A stretch of DNA of 22,602 nucleotides from Candidatus Kaiserbacteria bacterium. GTDB taxonomy: Bacteria > Patescibacteriota > Minisyncoccia > Phycocordibacterales > UBA918. The DNA lies in NCBI GenBank assembly GCA_007117575.1, contig SKGH01000104.1:1-22602 (forward strand), in the 5' to 3' direction. Shown here in pieces: positions 21,520-22,602 of this stretch. The stretch's first letter is position 1; each line of letters starts with the position of its first letter. The notes beneath the pieces were generated by a model. The model was not told where the DNA came from and ran no database searches. It worked only from the letters and a program-made list of their open reading frames with translations. A program made the translations under genes and the position numbers.

Positions 21520-22602
21520 TTACGTCTCCAAAAAGCGAGGTACTACGTTGATAGTAATTTCCCTAGTATCATAAATTGGAGTTGTATCATCATCCTCTAC
21601 TCCTATGGCACACTGTAGTGTGTAAACACGTTGTCCACCAAGTGGTGTAGTTATTTCTTCACCGGTATTTGTAAATAAATTAAAAGGATTAGGCCTTCCA
21701 TCAAGCTGACCACTTATGGAACAAGCAGATGGGTCACCATCTACTTCCCAACTTATCTGCACTTGCTCATCAAACCTGACCAAGATCCTATCAGCTGTAA
21801 AAGAAGATATGGTAGCCGTTGCCACACCAATATCCACATCAGCGGTTGGAAGATTGGGGTCAATGTTAAACTGCCTAACTGCAGAGAAAGCTACACCGGC
21901 ACTGTTTTCAGCAAAAACACTGAACCGGATTAATCCCGGAGGTAGATTTCCACGTAACTGCGCAAAGTTATCACCTATATTTAGAGCAGTAAGATTATAC
22001 TCCGATCTATTGCTATTTATGTTAGGTGTACAACCTGAAGATGTACAATAAACTGTTCCGTATCTGGTTATAGACGCTCCGCCATCGTCAACAATAACTC
22101 CACCAAGCATTGCCTCCCCTGTGTTTGTATCTGGGTTAAAAGTTAGGTTTGACACTGTTGCCTGACCAAGCTGTGGTACAACCGACCCTACAACATGACT
22201 TCTCACCTCTGAAAAACCTATACCCGCTGAGTTTTCAGCATATGCAACGTAGTAGATAACACTACCTACCGTTGGTAGATCAAAGCGGAAATGATCAAAA
22301 CTACCCAGTCTAAGATCTGCACCCATGCTCTCATCGAGACAGTTTCGAGTCGTCGTTGCCTCGGACTCTACTTCACTCCAACAAGTTCCACGTCTAAGTA
22401 TTGGCACACGACCGTTGTCTGTTATATTGCCACCTATACGAGCAGTACCTGCCGTCAGGTCGGTATCATTGTAGGTTGGAGCGCTTAAAACCGGCTCATA
22501 TGGGTCACAATTCGGTGCTTCCACGTTTAATACATTTACGGGCCCACTAGTTAAACCATTACCACTGGCTAGCAAATAGTATCGATACGACTGACCGCTA
22601 TC
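21520..22602 (-). CDS. Surface protein with FN3/Ig-like repeats (5' end cut by window edge)
   Basis: The frame is open from the right edge (first residues DSGQSYRYYLLASGNG) to TAA at 21520-21522, 360 residues; the N-terminus is outside the window. Two homologous repeats of about 100 residues are visible: one with ARIGGNITDNGRVPILRRGT, then VIYYVAYAENSAGIGFSEVR, the second with AMLGGVIVDDGGASITRYGT, then IRFSVFAENSAGVAFSAVRQ. This is the bacterial FN3-like pattern (GGxVxDxGxxxxxRGxxxC, then AENSAG). A last Ig-like domain (about 258-360) contains VQISWEVDGDPSACSISG and ends ITINVVPRFLET. Paired Cys residues suggest disulfides and export. No anchor is seen at the C-terminus. Likely an adhesive or structural surface protein; the partial sequence prevents more. 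Confidence 0.8.
   Translation of the reverse strand, partial: DSGQSYRYYLLASGNGLTSGPVNVLNVEAPNCDPYEPVLSAPTYNDTDLTAGTARIGGNITDNGRVPILRRGTCWSEVESEATTTRNCLDESMGADLRLGSFDHFRFDLPTVGSVIYYVAYAENSAGIGFSEVRSHVVGSVVPQLGQATVSNLTFNPDTNTGEAMLGGVIVDDGGASITRYGTVYCTSSGCTPNINSNRSEYNLTALNIGDNFAQLRGNLPPGLIRFSVFAENSAGVAFSAVRQFNIDPNLPTADVDIGVATATISSFTADRILVRFDEQVQISWEVDGDPSACSISGQLDGRPNPFNLFTNTGEEITTPLGGQRVYTLQCAIGVEDDDTTPIYDTREITINVVPRFLET

Noticed and set aside
21716..22051. 111-codon plus-strand ORF antisense to the FN3-repeat gene
   Set aside because: It is the complement of well-patterned FN3-like repeats and has no recognisable domain or start signal.
1..22602. CRISPR arrays, tRNA or rRNA genes, insertion sequences, toxin-antitoxin pairs, defence systems
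   Set aside because: Both strands were read for spaced direct repeats, tRNA-like T-loop/anticodon motifs, transposase DDE/Y1 motifs and nuclease pairs. Nothing convincing was seen. The only mobile-type element is the intein.

Overview
The window looks like a piece of a Candidate Phyla Radiation (Patescibacteria) genome, most likely a Parcubacteria-type lineage. The evidence is the combination of short genes, moderate-to-low GC, absence of recognisable Shine-Dalgarno sequences, a peptidoglycan-binding surface protein with an Asp-Pro tail, an EF-P with a KQKR-type loop, a 76-residue S18, a RecA carrying an intein, and several N-anchored surface proteins with Ig/FN3-like repeats. All long reading frames use the standard bacterial code; UGA is a stop (recA), so it is not a Gracilibacteria/SR1-type recoded genome. 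The lineage is inference from gene content; no 16S or ribosomal tree was possible.

Layout. 1-571 (-): 3'-truncated secreted peptidoglycan-binding protein. 572-1727: an AT-rich 1.15 kb stretch with no convincing gene but several repeats, a perfect palindrome and a possible small or decayed ORF. 1728-2426 (-): HTH regulator, divergent from a + strand block ftsK / small anchored Ig-like protein / recA (2663-7525). recA is interrupted by a 365-residue intein. 7526-7844: a dense nest of long complementary arms, including a possible pseudoknot, best read as an undescribed structured RNA or efp leader. 7845-8420 (+): efp, ending at a strong bidirectional terminator shared with the convergent rpsF-ssb-rpsR operon (9843 to 8501, -). 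10035-10970 (+): VanY-like carboxypeptidase. 10989-19937 (-): a long run of genes in the order argS, ileS, recO, surface DUF11-like protein, tatD. 20006-21124 (-): DUF2914-type membrane protein. 21125-21519: gap with a perfect 13-bp hairpin and a 33-codon ORF. 21520-22602 (-): 5'-truncated FN3/Ig-repeat surface protein.

Functionally the window mixes core information processing (RecA, SSB, RecO and FtsK for DNA maintenance; S6, S18, EF-P, IleRS and ArgRS for translation) with cell-envelope functions (peptidoglycan-binding protein, VanY, DUF11 and FN3 surface proteins). The most striking items are: (1) an isoleucyl-tRNA synthetase with a complete histidine-phosphatase (phosphoglycerate-mutase-like) domain inserted in its catalytic core; (2) the structured element between recA and efp; (3) the RecA intein, whose first LAGLIDADG motif has lost its catalytic Asp and whose C-terminus lacks the usual penultimate His; (4) -10-like elements placed 8-15 nt before start codons, which suggests leaderless messages.
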